Assembly (NCBI RefSeq): GCF_009569385.1
Contig: NZ_WBOF01000002.1
Coordinates: 310,001-374,000, forward strand
Direction: 5' to 3'
DNA length: 64,000 bases
Source: Streptomyces kaniharaensis
Lineage (GTDB): Bacteria > Actinomycetota > Actinomycetes > Streptomycetales > Streptomycetaceae
The translations under genes and the position numbers were made by a program. The stretch's first letter is position 1. Every line of letters begins with the position of its first letter. Shown here one piece after another: positions 1-8,399 of this stretch. The notes below the pieces were generated by a model. The model searched no databases, had not been told where the DNA came from, and saw only the letters and a program-made list of their open reading frames with translations.

Positions 1-1
1 A

Positions 2-690
2 TTCGCCGCCCATCTCACCGAGACGTGCGCCTCCGACAGCGTCAACGTGATCACGGACGTGCCCACCACCTCGGCCGCCACCAACGACGCTCAGGCCCTG
101 CCCGGCATCCACACCCGGCTGGCGCGTCGTGGACTGCTGCCCGCCGAGCACCTGGTCGACGGTGGCTACACCTCCCTGGTCCACCTCGAACGAGCCGCCC
201 GCGAACACCAGGTCACCGTCAGTGGGCCGCTGCCGGGCAACCCGACCCGCCAACACCGCCGGAGTGAAGGCTTCGACCGGGACGACTTCCACATCGACTT
301 CGACCGCCGACAAGTTACCTGCCCCCGAGGCCAGGTCAGCGCGGGCTGGCACGGCCCCTACCCGACCTCCTCGCCCACCGCGGCACCGCTGATCGTGGCG
401 CGGTTCACCAAGAGCCAGTGCCAACCGTGTCCGGACCGTCCCCGGTGCACCAGCTCCCGCGAGAACGCCCGGGGGCTTCCGCCACGAGAACTCCGCGAGC
501 TGCAAATCCGCGTCCGCACCGAGCAGCAGACGCCCGCCTGGAAGGCCCGCTACGCGGTCCGCTACGGAGTGGAAGGCACCATTAACGAGTTCGCCCACGG
601 ACACGGCATGCGCCGCTGCCGCTACCGAGGACAGCCGAAAGCCCACCTGCAACACGTACTCACAGCCATCGCCGTGAACGTCGGGGGCCC
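2..690 (+). pseudogene. IS1182-family transposase, C-terminal fragment
   Basis: The frame is open from base 2, so the gene begins before the window. It reads AHLTETC, then LPAEHLVDGGYT, a Cys-rich stretch (QCQPCPDRPRC) and VEGTINEFAHGHGMRRCRYRG, which is the order seen in the C-terminal half of IS1182-type DDE transposases, including the glutamate region after VEG. Similarity stops near HVLTAIAVNV (about base 684). The frame stays open to 904, but the residues there are the antisense of another gene fragment and do not look like transposase. The element has therefore lost its right end. Family assignment is by recognition. Confidence 0.75.
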
Positions 691-699
691 GGACGTCGC

Positions 700-1060
700 C
701 GTCCGCACCGGGCGGCCCGGCGAGCTCGGCGGGCACCAGCGCGGCGTCGCGCCACGTCGTCCCCAGGAACGGCGCCGCGGCCGGAGCCCGGCCGCCGGGC
801 TCGGGCAGCGGCCGGATCGTCCGCTCGCTGAAACAGGTTCCCCGCCCCAGTCGTCCGGGCCGGGGCCCCAGCGCACCAGGGCGACCCAGCGGGTCGATCC
901 CTGATGAAGCCGCCACAGCTCCAGCCCGCCGGGGCGCCACCGGCCGCCGATCCGGATCTCCACCCAGCGCCAGCGCGGCTCCACCGTCCAGCACCGGCCA
1001 GGCCCGAACATCAGCTCACGTGGGGCGCGCACCGCGTCCCCGGGCTGGTGGTCCGGATGC
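700..1060 (-). pseudogene. Frameshifted conserved actinomycete protein remnant
   Basis: On the minus strand one frame reads VRAPRELMFGPG, then WTVEPRWRWVEIRIGGRWRP, then WVALVRWGPGPDDW. After a shift of frame near base 845 the text continues sensibly as SERTIRPLPEPGG and FLGTTWRDAALVPAELAGPP. The Trp/Arg-rich pattern looks like a conserved small Streptomyces protein of unknown function. No start with a ribosome binding site is visible, and the 3' end abuts the truncated IS1182 transposase. I infer one decayed gene rather than two overlapping ones. Function unknown. Confidence 0.4.
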
Positions 1061-1070
1061 CGGTCTCCCG

Positions 1071-1110
1071 TCTCAACGGAATTTGACCAGTCCCACCGAA
1101 GTTTGACCGG
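1071..1110. repeat. Two tandem 20-bp units, IS-end-like
   Basis: Bases 1071-1090 and 1091-1110 are two 20-bp units matching at 15 of 20 positions, both containing TTTGACC. The second unit reappears inverted at 2153-2172 with 19 of 20 matches. Tandem about 20-bp units of this kind are typical of transposon ends, but no transposase of that type lies between the copies. Confidence 0.6.
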
Positions 1111-1483
1111 CTGCTGACCTGCGATCAGGCCTCCGGCCAGAGGAGTTCCATTTCCTCGCCCGGCGGGATGAAGGTGTCGGCGCTGTCCGCGTTCTCGACA
1201 TAGCCGTACGTGTCGACAGTGGAGTAGGTGCGGGGGCTGTGACAGTGTGCACGGCCCCCGCACCGGGTGTGGGCGCCCCGTTCCCGCCCTCGTCGTCCGG
1301 ATCTGCACATGGTGGTGAGCTGTGCAGTGTGCTCTGTCACCTGTACGCGATGCTGAGCTGCACTGTTGGTGGGGAATCGAACCCCTGCGTTGCTCTTCAC
1401 GCGCCAGGGCCGGATAAACCGCCGGCCGCGGTGTGTGCACGCCTCCATGACGACTACCTGCTTCCCACACCCAGCTTGTGGGG
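1111..1483. other. Intergenic, no gene supported
   Basis: I see no convincing coding region. A T-arm-like sequence (GGGG TTCGATT CCCC on the minus strand, about 1369-1383) lies here, but no matching tRNA acceptor or anticodon arm could be built around it. Confidence 0.4.
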
Positions 1484-1957
1484 TCAGTCCTCGATCAGGT
1501 CGATCTCCCAGTTGGTGCGCTGGATCAAGGTATCCACCTCGCGGATCTCCTTGGCCAGGACGTCCGCCTGGGCGCGGAGCTCGGCGACCGGCAGCGCGGA
1601 GAGGATCCTGAGTTCGGACCGCAACTGTCGTACGGCTCCGCGCTGGTCGCGTCCGGAGGCGGCGTCGGCGGCTGCGGTGGTCACCGAGTGGCGCAGCCGC
1701 AGGACGTCCCGGCGGGCGAGGGCGTCGGTAAGAGTGCCGCCACCCTCGATGAGCACGGTGGAGTTGGTCCGGTTGATCTGACGGATCAGCCTCTCCAGCT
1801 CATCCAGCACCTCCCCGGCCTGGGCCAGGACCTCCGCCGCGTTCTCGGCCGGCTCCTCGCCCTCCTGGTAGCGGGCACTGCCGACAACGCGCGCCCGCAA
1901 CTGCTCCACCTGCCGCACCGCCGCCGCGCGCTGCGCGAGCGCTTCAGCCAGTTTCAC
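1484..1957 (-). CDS. DIP1984-family (septicolysin-like) protein
   Basis: A 157-residue, highly charged, mostly helical protein starting VKLAEALAQRAAAV. It contains RQINRTNS, then LARRDVLRLRHS, and ends with EIREVDTLIQRTNWEIDLIED, a series of motifs I recognise from the DIP1984 family, sometimes labelled septicolysin. The molecular role of the family is not established. I chose GTG at 1957 because the family starts at KLAEAL and a GAGGTGGAT purine stretch lies just upstream; the frame is open to 1996. The gene sits between IS-end-like repeats at 1071-1110 and 2131-2172, so it may be passenger DNA of a lost element. Confidence 0.8.
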   Translation of the reverse strand: MKLAEALAQRAAAVRQVEQLRARVVGSARYQEGEEPAENAAEVLAQAGEVLDELERLIRQINRTNSTVLIEGGGTLTDALARRDVLRLRHSVTTAAADAASGRDQRGAVRQLRSELRILSALPVAELRAQADVLAKEIREVDTLIQRTNWEIDLIED

Positions 1958-2130
1958 CGCGTCATCCACCTCTACCTGCCATTGATCGTCTGGCAAGTAT
2001 GCATGTCAGTGGCTGACGGTGCGGTTCGCGGGGTAGGGCCAGCCGGACTCACCCGGCGGGCGCCGAACGGGTTCATGAAATGACCTCACGGGCCCAATGA
2101 GAACCGGACAGTCGTACCCCAGGCAGTCGG

Positions 2131-2172
2131 ACTTCGTTGAGACAGAACCACGCCGGTCAAACTTCGGTGAGA
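2131..2172. repeat. Inverted copies of the 20-bp IS-end-like units
   Basis: Bases 2153-2172 are the reverse complement of unit 1091-1110 with one mismatch. Bases 2131-2144 carry the inverted half unit TGTCTCAACGAAGT. Together with 1071-1110 they bracket the DIP1984 gene as inverted repeats about 1 kb apart. Confidence 0.55.
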
Positions 2173-2220
2173 AGGGTCAGCCGGGGACGGGTGACCGTTC
2201 TCATCCAATCGAGGCGTCTG

Positions 2221-2267
2221 CTCAGTGAACCTAGCCGTTTGGCCTTCTGTCTCAGCGCACCTAGTCG
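2221..2267. repeat. Pair of direct 17-bp repeats, period 30
   Basis: CTCAGTGAACCTAGCCG at 2221-2237 and CTCAGCGCACCTAGTCG at 2251-2267 match at 14 of 17 positions with a 30-bp period. They follow the inverted IS-end-like units, and the 2173-2464 stretch contains no gene I can support. This looks like the end of a mobile element whose coding part is gone. Confidence 0.45.
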
Positions 2268-2464
2268 TCCGGTTGGTCGCACTGAGGGCGCTGGGGGCTG
2301 TACGGGCTGGGGTGGATCTTGAGGGGCTGTGACGTCGAGCTGTCGTACGTGGACGCTGTACGCAAGCGACCGCGGCGTCCGTTGCTGGACTGTGTGACGG
2401 CCGGGTTCGAGGATGTGGCGCCGGTGCGGCCGTTTCGCTGGTCGCGGGCTGAAAGGCCCGCCGG

Positions 2465-2692
2465 TCAGGCGACCTTCTGGCGCTGGGGCGTCTTACGCAT
2501 CTTCACCCCGCCGACGATGAGCGCCAGCCCCACGGCGACGATGCCGAGGTAAGCGGTGGACGGAAGGTCGACCACGTTGTGCATCCAGCCCCACTCCGTG
2601 CCGAAGAGGGTCTGCGAAGCGAAGCTGACAAGCCCCTGGGCTCCTACGACGTAGCCGATGCTTTCGGTGGTGTATCCGATGGTGGTTCGCAT
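2465..2692 (-). CDS. Small hydrophobic protein, function unknown
   Basis: A 75-residue protein with a weakly hydrophobic N-terminal half (GYVVGAQGLVSFASQTL) and a clear membrane segment (AYLGIVAVGLALIVGGVKM) followed by a basic tail MRKTPQRQK. The C-terminal segment plus basic tail suggests a single inner-membrane anchor with its tail in the cytoplasm. ATG at 2692 is preferred to an in-frame ATG at 2758 because GAAAGAG lies upstream at normal spacing. I do not recognise a family. It lies directly downstream of the Mrr-like remnant on the same strand. Confidence 0.55.
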   Translation of the reverse strand: MRTTIGYTTESIGYVVGAQGLVSFASQTLFGTEWGWMHNVVDLPSTAYLGIVAVGLALIVGGVKMRKTPQRQKVA

Positions 2693-2834
2693 GGGTCGAC
2701 TCTTTCGCGGCGGTGCCGCAAGATCGTCCTCCACAGGGGCGAAAACGCAGTAGTCCAAAGGATGCAGTCGCGTGCGGTTCCAGTCCTCGTGGCCAACTAC
2801 TACGGCGCAGGGTGGGAGCCGGCCCGGGGTCCAC

Positions 2835-3195
2835 GTGCTGGGGGACCAGGATGTCCGCCAGGCAGACCAGGCGGTTGCCGCTGGCGGCGGTCTCGGCGTA
2901 CAGCGCGTGAAGAAGGTCCTCAGGCCCGAGAAGGCCGCACAGCATGGCCTCGATGTGCGTGATGTCGAGGATCAGCACGCTCTGGCGTTCTATGGCCCAT
3001 TTCAGCGCGGGCCCGGTGTAGCCGGAGACGGACACAACGATGGCGCGGGTTCCAGACGGCTGGTTCGTCAATCGGTCCGCGATCTTCATCAGCGGGTCGA
3101 CACTGACCGGCTTGGCTTCCCACTTGGCTTCGAGGCGTCGGCTATCTGGTAGTCGCAGGGGTCCATGGCGTCGGCGACCGTGAGGCCCGTGGCCG
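2835..3195 (-). pseudogene. Mrr-like restriction endonuclease remnant, frameshifted
   Basis: The minus strand reads LEAKWEAKPVSVDPLMKIAD, then GTRAIVVSVSGYTGPALKWA, then VLILDITHIEAMLCGLLG and LLHALYAETAASG. This is the pattern of the C-terminal part of Mrr_cat/restriction-endonuclease-like domains in Streptomyces, in which the E-x-K strand is followed by a Rossmann-like helix-strand unit. Immediately upstream another frame reads GLTVADAMDPCDYQIADA, so one indel near 3135-3150 separates the two parts. The N-terminal region is missing. EAKWEAK probably corresponds to the catalytic E-x-K motif. Intact homologues may act on modified or foreign DNA; this copy is almost certainly inactive. Confidence 0.5.
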
Positions 3196-3482
3196 GGCCG
3201 TGCCGACTGCGGGGAGTGGGTGGTCACGGTTGTTCACCGTTCCCGTCTCCGGCTGTCCGCTGGGGGCTGCCGGGCTGTCCTTCACCCAGAACGAAGCCGG
3301 AACAGGTACCGGAATGCGGGATGCCCTGGATCTCTTCGAGCCTACTCCCGCGGCGGACGGCCCGGAGGAGACCGGTGCGGAGTACCGTGGGAGACAACCA
3401 AGGACATTCCGCACACCGGCATCAGCGCCGACGTCGCCCTGGGTCGTAACGGGTCCCTCGCGGACCGGACGGGCGGCTTCGC

Positions 3483-3932
3483 ATGATGCCGATTCCTTTC
3501 CTCACCTCTTCCTCTCCCGGGCCGTGGACGGTGCCCGACGCCCCGCTGCTGCCACGCCTGGTGCTGGAGCCGACGATGTCGCGGGACGGCGTCTTCGACG
3601 GCGCCTGGTGGCCCCGCTCGAACCACGTCCTCGCCGAACTGCCGGACCTGATCATCGCACTCGGCGCCCATTTCGGGCGCATTGTCCGGGTCGGCCTCGA
3701 CACCACGGCCTGGGACGGCGTGCCCCGGTCCGTCGCGGCGAACGGCCTGACGGTCAGGATCAACTGGTTCGCCGGCAGCGACGCGACGATCAGTGTCACC
3801 CGGGGCTTCCAGGACCACTTCCTGCTACTGGTGGTACCGCCGGGGACCGAGTCGACGACGGCCGCCTCGGCGATGGCCGGCGCCTCGGCGACCGGAAACC
3901 ACACCCCGGCAGCAGAACTCCTGTACGGCTGA
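3483..3932 (+). CDS. DUF5994-family protein
   Basis: A 149-residue protein with LVLEPTMSRDGVFDGAWWPR, then NHVLAELPDLIIALGAHFGR, then VGLDTTAWDGVPR and INWFAGSDATISVTRGFQD. These are the conserved blocks of the actinobacterial DUF5994 family, especially DGAWWPRS and the W-D-x-x-P segment. The function of the family is unknown; members are small, soluble and often present in several copies per Streptomyces genome. The first ATG, at 3483, is followed at once by a second ATG. No operon partner is apparent. The family call is by recognition. Confidence 0.85.
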   Translation: MMPIPFLTSSSPGPWTVPDAPLLPRLVLEPTMSRDGVFDGAWWPRSNHVLAELPDLIIALGAHFGRIVRVGLDTTAWDGVPRSVAANGLTVRINWFAGSDATISVTRGFQDHFLLLVVPPGTESTTAASAMAGASATGNHTPAAELLYG

Positions 3933-4207
3933 CCGCACGGCTGCGTGGTCGACTCCCAGGACGACGGCGGGTAGGCCCCGGTGCTGCCCTTCGTCCTGCC
4001 GGTCGCCGTCGCGCTCGCCCGCCCGGTCACCGTGTTCCCGTCCGGCGACGCAGTGAGCCTGGAGCCGAAGGCCGACGGTTCTCCAGACACGTAGATGTGT
4101 CTCATGCTCTGTGTTCGCTGACGCTTTGCCTGGGATAGCGTCCCGGTGTCCTTCCTGCCCGTCGGCCTGCCTCGACGGCAAGAACCAGCTGATGAAACCG
4201 CAACTAC

Positions 4208-4213
4208 TACACT
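4208..4213 (+). promoter_or_regulatory. Putative -10 (TACACT) of a leaderless mRNA
   Basis: TACACT ends six bases before the GTG start at 4220 and no ribosome binding site is present, the arrangement of actinomycete leaderless transcripts. No clear -35 is seen. Confidence 0.35.
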
Positions 4214-4219
4214 CCCCGC

Positions 4220-4936
4220 GTGTCTTCCCATCAGCTGATAGGCCTGGCCAGCAGCATCACCGTCCTCACTGCCATGGCCGTGCGCGCTCTCCGCGCGCGG
4301 ACCAGGGGACCGGCACGGCCGGCGGTGACGCCACCGGCATTCGGGTACCGGGCGCATGGCGGTTCCAACCGCATCGACCAGACGCTGCACATCATCAACC
4401 CGGACGCTGTCGACGTGGCTCCGGTCCTCGCGTTCACTCCTGTGAGCAGCGACGGGCGCGTCTTGCCCGGGGTTCGGGTCGGCACGGCGTACGGCAGTGA
4501 CCGGGGCGAGCTGGTGGTGTGTCCGGGCGATGGCTTCGACGTGCTGAACTTCTCGGGCCCGGGCGCGGACCAGGTGGCTGATGTCCTGGTGACCGTCAAG
4601 AAGCTCTTGGCACTGCCCACCACCAGCCCAAACGACTACATCGATGCGAGGCCGACCCGCGACGGCGCGACGGTCAGCAGGTTCGCCCCGTTCGACGCGG
4701 TCGTCCTGCACAACCCGCACCCGGTGCCGGTCAAACTGCGCGTGGTGCACCTGGTCTACGACTCGCCGCCGCCGGGAGCCTCGCAGCAGGTCGTGCACCG
4801 AACCCCGATCGGGGGGCTCGCCGTGGTGCCACCCCAGGGCGACCTGGTGGTCCAGGTCCCTGCGTCCGCCGCGGCACTGATCCGCGAACGCGGAGCCGGG
4901 CAGGCAGTCAGCATCAAGACGTACCCATCCCGGTAG
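4220..4936 (+). CDS. Hypothetical protein with N-terminal anchor
   Basis: A 238-residue protein starting at GTG 4220. Residues about 4-22 (HQLIGLASSITVLTAMAV) form a hydrophobic stretch followed by the basic cluster RALRARTRG, so it is probably membrane anchored. The rest is rich in beta-strand pattern: TLHIINPDAVDVAPVLAF, LVVCPGDGFDVLNF, VVLHNPHPVPVKLRVVHLVY and LAVVPPQGDLVVQVPA. The HNPHPVPVKLRV segment resembles beta-sandwich domains in which a charge is 'carried by a residue pair', but I cannot name a family. It converges on the 4914-5168 gene, and the two 3' ends overlap by 23 bases. Confidence 0.65.
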   Translation: MSSHQLIGLASSITVLTAMAVRALRARTRGPARPAVTPPAFGYRAHGGSNRIDQTLHIINPDAVDVAPVLAFTPVSSDGRVLPGVRVGTAYGSDRGELVVCPGDGFDVLNFSGPGADQVADVLVTVKKLLALPTTSPNDYIDARPTRDGATVSRFAPFDAVVLHNPHPVPVKLRVVHLVYDSPPPGASQQVVHRTPIGGLAVVPPQGDLVVQVPASAAALIRERGAGQAVSIKTYPSR

Positions 4937-5168
4937 CAGGAGCAGCCAGATGCCAATCTGACGTGCCGGCCGCCGAGCCCGGCTCGCGGGGGCTCGGGAC
5001 GATGAGTGCGGCGGCGTCCGTGCCCGGGACGACGACGGTCTGCTCGCCGAGAGCAGTGAGGATGTGGCGCGGCAGGTCCAGCGCGGCGAGCTGGGTCGTG
5101 GTTCGCAGGTGGTCGGGAACGTCGCCCCACCAGGCGTAGGACGGGACCGGCTTCACGGATTCCGGCAT
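4914..5168 (-). CDS. Small unknown protein, possibly RRQRL-motif related
   Basis: An 84-residue protein. Its start is fixed by GGAGG eight bases before ATG 5168. The N-terminal part, VPSYAWWGDVPDHLRTTTQL, resembles the opening of small Streptomyces proteins annotated as RRQRL-motif zinc-binding proteins, but no RRQRL motif and no cysteine cluster are present here, so that relation is weak. The C-terminal half (VVVPGTDAAALIVPSP) has no recognised domain. It lies just downstream of the helicase remnant on the same strand and overlaps its reading frame by a few bases. Confidence 0.55.
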   Translation of the reverse strand: MPESVKPVPSYAWWGDVPDHLRTTTQLAALDLPRHILTALGEQTVVVPGTDAAALIVPSPREPGSAAGTSDWHLAAPATGMGTS

Positions 5169-6220
5169 GCTGGTGCCTCCCCTTCTTGGCTGTGCGGGTT
5201 CAACGGCGGCCGCCACCAAGTGGTAGCGGCCGTACGGATCGGCAACTCCACCGGCGCCGGCTGCTCGCCCTCCCCGGCCTCGGTCTCGCCCTCGGTCGGC
5301 TTGGCCGCGGTGGTGTGCGCGGTGCCCTGGGAGCGGTGGGCGCGCAGCTCGGTGATCCGGCCGACCACCTGGGCGTCGTGCGCGGCCAGGGCGCGCAGGA
5401 CCCGCCAGATGGTGCGGAACGAGCTGGCCTCGATCTCGGCGTCGGCCTCGGCCTTCACGGCCTCGCCGGCGTCGTGGACCTCGGCCGGGTGTGCGGTGGC
5501 GGTGTCGTCGCCGACCTCGGGGGTCGGGAGGTAGACCGGGATGATGACCCAGGAGACCTTGGCCTGCCGGTAGGACTGGCGCAGCGCGCGGCCGACGGCC
5601 TGGACGATGTCGATGACCGACGACTTGGGGTCCGCGAAGCAGATGGCGTCCACGGCCGCGATGTCGATCCCTTCCGAGAGCAGGCGGGCGTTGGCGAGGA
5701 TGCCGCACTCCTCACCGTCCTCGCCGGTGTGGGCCTTGAACTCGGTGAAGGCGGCGCGGCGGTCCTTGAGCCGGTCGGTGCCGGCCACCGCCTTCGCCCA
5801 GATCCGCTACGGGCGCTCCGCGTCCTCCAACAGCTCCGAGGCCTCCAGCAGGGTGCCCGCGAACTCCCGCGCCGCACTGACCCGGGAGTGGAACGTGATC
5901 ACGCGGCGCAGGCCGAGGTCGGCGACCGCGCGCAGCACCGCGATCTGCAGGGCCAGGCGCAGCAGCTCCTCGTTCGAGCGCTGCGAGCGCAGGTCGGCGA
6001 CGGCGGGGAGGTTGAGGAGGTCGCGCAGGTCCTCGTCGGTGACGACGGGGACGAGGACGCGGTAGTCGGCGAGGTAGCCGTGCTCGATGCCCTGTCCGAG
6101 GGTCCAGGTGAACACGGTCTTGCCGTAGATCCGGGTGTCCGTCATGGAGCAGAGGGCGGGCAGCTTCTCCGCGCTCTCGCTGTCGGCGTCGGCGAGGTCG
6201 GCCAGGCCGAGGACGCAGGT
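5153..6220 (-). pseudogene. DEAD/DEAH-box helicase remnant with in-frame stop
   Basis: The minus strand encodes the second RecA-like half of a large Streptomyces helicase: KTVFTWTLGQGIEHGYLADY, VLRAVADLGLRRVITFHSRV, then ECGILANARLLSEGIDIAAV, ICFADPKSSVIDIVQAVGRA and LRQSYRQ. These correspond to motifs IV, V and VI (the Q-x-x-G-R-A-x-R region). A TAG codon at 5809-5807 interrupts the frame between LLEDAERP and RIWAKAVAG, with no shift of frame. The N-terminal half with the Walker A and DEAH motifs is absent; similarity starts near 6220, where the DNA joins the 3' end of the SDR gene. Intact relatives are long proteins of unclear cellular role. This one is dead. Confidence 0.75.
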
Positions 6221-6279
6221 CTCGCCCGCCTCGCGAACGACATCGGCATCACCACCGAGGAGATCCTCGCCTGCCGCCG

Positions 6280-7245
6280 CTACGCCATCTCCGGGGACGT
6301 CCGGGCGATGGACGGCTGGTAGAACCCAGAGTTCTGCTGGGACTGAACGGCGGGGAACTTCACGCCGGTGAGGTCTTCGGAGACGGCCCACAGCCGCTGT
6401 TGGACGGCTACCTCGTACGACTCCGGGCTGGAGGTGACCAGTCGGGGGTGGCCCTTGACCTCGTTGCGCCCGCCGGGACCGTAGTACTGACCGCCGAGCG
6501 CGGCGGGGTCGGTGGCGGCGCGCAGGGTGGGCAGGGCGCCCATGGCCGGCGTCTGGGTGATCAGCGGCGCGAGCCAGGTGACGGGCAGGCGGAGCGCGGC
6601 GGGGGTGTTGCGGATGAGGTCGGTGTTGGACACGCCGGGATGGGCGGCGACCGCGATGGTGGTGCCGTGCGCGGCGAGCCGGCGCTGCAGCTCGTACGTG
6701 AACATCAGGTTGGCCAGCTTGGACTGGCCGTAGGCGGCGGCCCGGCTGTACGACCGCTCCCACTGCAGGTCGTCGAAGTGGATCGCGGCCCGGATGCGGT
6801 GGCCGGTGCTGCTGATCGTCACCACGCGCGAGCCGGGCACTGGCAGCATCAGGTCTAGCAGCAGTCCGGTGAGCGCGAAGTGGCCGAGGTGGTTGGTGCC
6901 GAATTGCATCTCGAAGCCGTCGGCGGTGGTCTGCTTCGGGGTGTACATCACGCCGGCGTTGTTGATCAGCAGGTCGATCCGGTCGAGCCGGGACCGCAGC
7001 GCCGCCGCCGCGGTCCGCACGGAGTCGAGCGAGGTCAGGTCCAGCGCCTGCACGGTCACCTCGCCGGTCATGCGGGCCGCGGCCTGCTGGCCCTTCTCGA
7101 TGTTGCGCACGGCGAGCACCACGGACGCCCCGTGCTCGGCGAGGGCCTTGGCGGTCTCGTACCCCAGTCCGGTGTTGGCCCCGGTCACCACGGCCACCCG
7201 CCCGCGCTGGTCCGGAATGTTCGCTGTCGTCCACTTCTCGCCCAT
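6280..7245 (-). CDS. Short-chain dehydrogenase/reductase (SDR)
   Basis: A 321-residue classical SDR acting in the cytoplasm on an unknown carbonyl or alcohol substrate with NAD(P). The Rossmann motif TGANTGLG is near residues 20-27, NNAGVM near 95, the catalytic Ser is in TISSTGH, and the Tyr and Lys are in YGQSKLAN. Start ATG 7245 is chosen over ATG 7296 because the family begins MxxKWTTADIPDQxGR and a GGGAG ribosome site precedes it. The last 20 or so residues (after LTGVKFP) do not match the usual end and run into the junction with the helicase remnant, so the natural C-terminus may be replaced. Divergent from the TetR gene, so probably its target. Confidence 0.88.
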   Translation of the reverse strand: MGEKWTTANIPDQRGRVAVVTGANTGLGYETAKALAEHGASVVLAVRNIEKGQQAAARMTGEVTVQALDLTSLDSVRTAAAALRSRLDRIDLLINNAGVMYTPKQTTADGFEMQFGTNHLGHFALTGLLLDLMLPVPGSRVVTISSTGHRIRAAIHFDDLQWERSYSRAAAYGQSKLANLMFTYELQRRLAAHGTTIAVAAHPGVSNTDLIRNTPAALRLPVTWLAPLITQTPAMGALPTLRAATDPAALGGQYYGPGGRNEVKGHPRLVTSSPESYEVAVQQRLWAVSEDLTGVKFPAVQSQQNSGFYQPSIARTSPEMA

Positions 7246-7268
7246 GTCAGGCTCCCAGCCAGATAACG

Positions 7269-7334
7269 TACCGAAGGTATCTTGCGTGGTCGACATTAAA
7301 GTACCTTCGGTATGTTGTCAACGTACCGAAGGTA
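7269..7334. promoter_or_regulatory. Three TetR-type operator copies between sdr and tetR
   Basis: The 11-mer TACCGAAGGTA occurs at 7269-7279 and 7324-7334, and its reverse complement TACCTTCGGTA at 7302-7312. The starts are 33 and 22 bp apart, both multiples of 11, so all three lie on about the same DNA face. The core is palindromic apart from the central base. The copies sit between and within the divergent promoters. Confidence 0.85.
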
Positions 7335-7342
7335 CCTAACCT
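7293..7342. promoter_or_regulatory. Overlapping divergent promoters
   Basis: Plus strand: TTGTCA (7315-7320), 16 bp, TAACCT (7337-7342), with GTG 7355 about 12 bases beyond; the third operator lies in the spacer. Minus strand: TTGACA (7321-7316), 17 bp, TAATGT (7298-7293), with the second operator in its spacer. The two -35 boxes overlap almost completely, so one repressor could shut both genes. Confidence 0.5.
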
Positions 7343-7354
7343 AGACTGGCGATC

Positions 7355-8020
7355 GTGACTTTCCAGCGGGCGCGAACTGAAGAGCAGCGGGAGATCCGCC
7401 GACGGGCGATCCTCGACATGGCGTCGGCGATGCTCGACGAGATGCCTGTGGCCGCGGTCACCCTGAACGAGCTCAGCCGCCGGGTAGGCCTGGCGAAGCC
7501 GAACGTGCTGCGCTATTTCGAGTCTCGCGAGGCGGTGCTGCTGGAGCTGCTTGACCGCTTTCTGCGGGAGTGGCTGACGGAACTGGCAGGGGAGTTGGCC
7601 GCCGGCATCGACGAAGATCTCCCCATGCCCGAGCGAGCGGCCGCGGTGGCCGAGATCCTCAGTCGCTCGCTGTCCGGCCGAATGGCGCTGTGCGAGCTCT
7701 TCGGCGCCCAGGGCAGCGTCCTGGAACACAACGTCTCCGTCGAGGTCGTAGCACGCTACAAGCGCGCCTCCCTGGACCGCCTGACAACCATGACCGCCCT
7801 GCTCCGGAAATACCTGCCGGAGCTGGGTGAGAACGCAACACTGTTCAGCCTGCAGACCATGGTCATGGCCGGCGCACTGTCGGCGTTCAGCACGCCCCCA
7901 CCCAGCCTGCAGGCGGCCTACGAGGCCGAGCCCGACCTGGCCCGCTTCCACTTGGATCTGCAGGACTACTTGAAGCAGGCCTTGACCGCAACCCTCCTGG
8001 GCGTGCTACCCCGCCGCTGA
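7355..8020 (+). CDS. TetR-family transcriptional regulator
   Basis: A 221-residue repressor. The N-terminal helix-turn-helix covers about residues 14-60: RRRAILDMASAMLDE, then LNELSRRVGLAKPNVLRYFE. The rest is an all-helical ligand-binding domain (RMALCELFGAQGSVLEHNVS, then ARFHLDLQDYLKQAL) that resembles the PF17929-type C-terminal domain. GTG at 7355 has no Shine-Dalgarno sequence and lies close to a predicted start of transcription. The three operators upstream suggest it represses itself and the divergent SDR gene, with release by a small molecule that may be the SDR substrate. That pairing is inference from context. Confidence 0.9.
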   Translation: MTFQRARTEEQREIRRRAILDMASAMLDEMPVAAVTLNELSRRVGLAKPNVLRYFESREAVLLELLDRFLREWLTELAGELAAGIDEDLPMPERAAAVAEILSRSLSGRMALCELFGAQGSVLEHNVSVEVVARYKRASLDRLTTMTALLRKYLPELGENATLFSLQTMVMAGALSAFSTPPPSLQAAYEAEPDLARFHLDLQDYLKQALTATLLGVLPRR

Positions 8021-8399
8021 CCAGCGCGTTGCACTGAACAGGCCAAAACCTCTGTGCCTCTTGAGCTGAACCGTTTCGACTTCTCTGCCGGTCCGTTGTG
8101 AGCTATCAGAGAGGATGGGCGGCATGAACCGCTGCGGCGACGATCCCGCCGACCAGCTCGGCCAGGAGCGGGGCACCGCCGGCTTCCTGGTGGACCAGGC
8201 CTGGGGTGGCCGCACCACGCGGACGGGGGTGGTCGCACTACGCGAACCCCTTATGGCTTGGGGAGCGATATAGGCGGGTCCTCGGCCGTGACGTGAAGGC
8301 GGCCGTGCCATGCTGCTGTTCCTCCAGCACGCCACCCGGTGACGGACGCGGCCCGAAAACTCTTTGGACCGTCCGACCCGTCTCGGCCATGATCCTCAC

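Noticed and set aside
1365..1392. tRNA-like T-arm on the minus strand
   Set aside because: GGGG-TTCGATT-CCCC fits a T-arm, but the fifth stem pair fails, no 5' acceptor strand complementary to the following bases exists upstream, and no proper anticodon arm can be drawn.
5186..6322. Plus-strand open frame ending DIGITTEEILACRRYAISGD
   Set aside because: Most of it is the antisense of the helicase remnant. The last 35 residues look plausible, perhaps the end of a lost helix-turn-helix gene, but the piece is too short to support as a feature.
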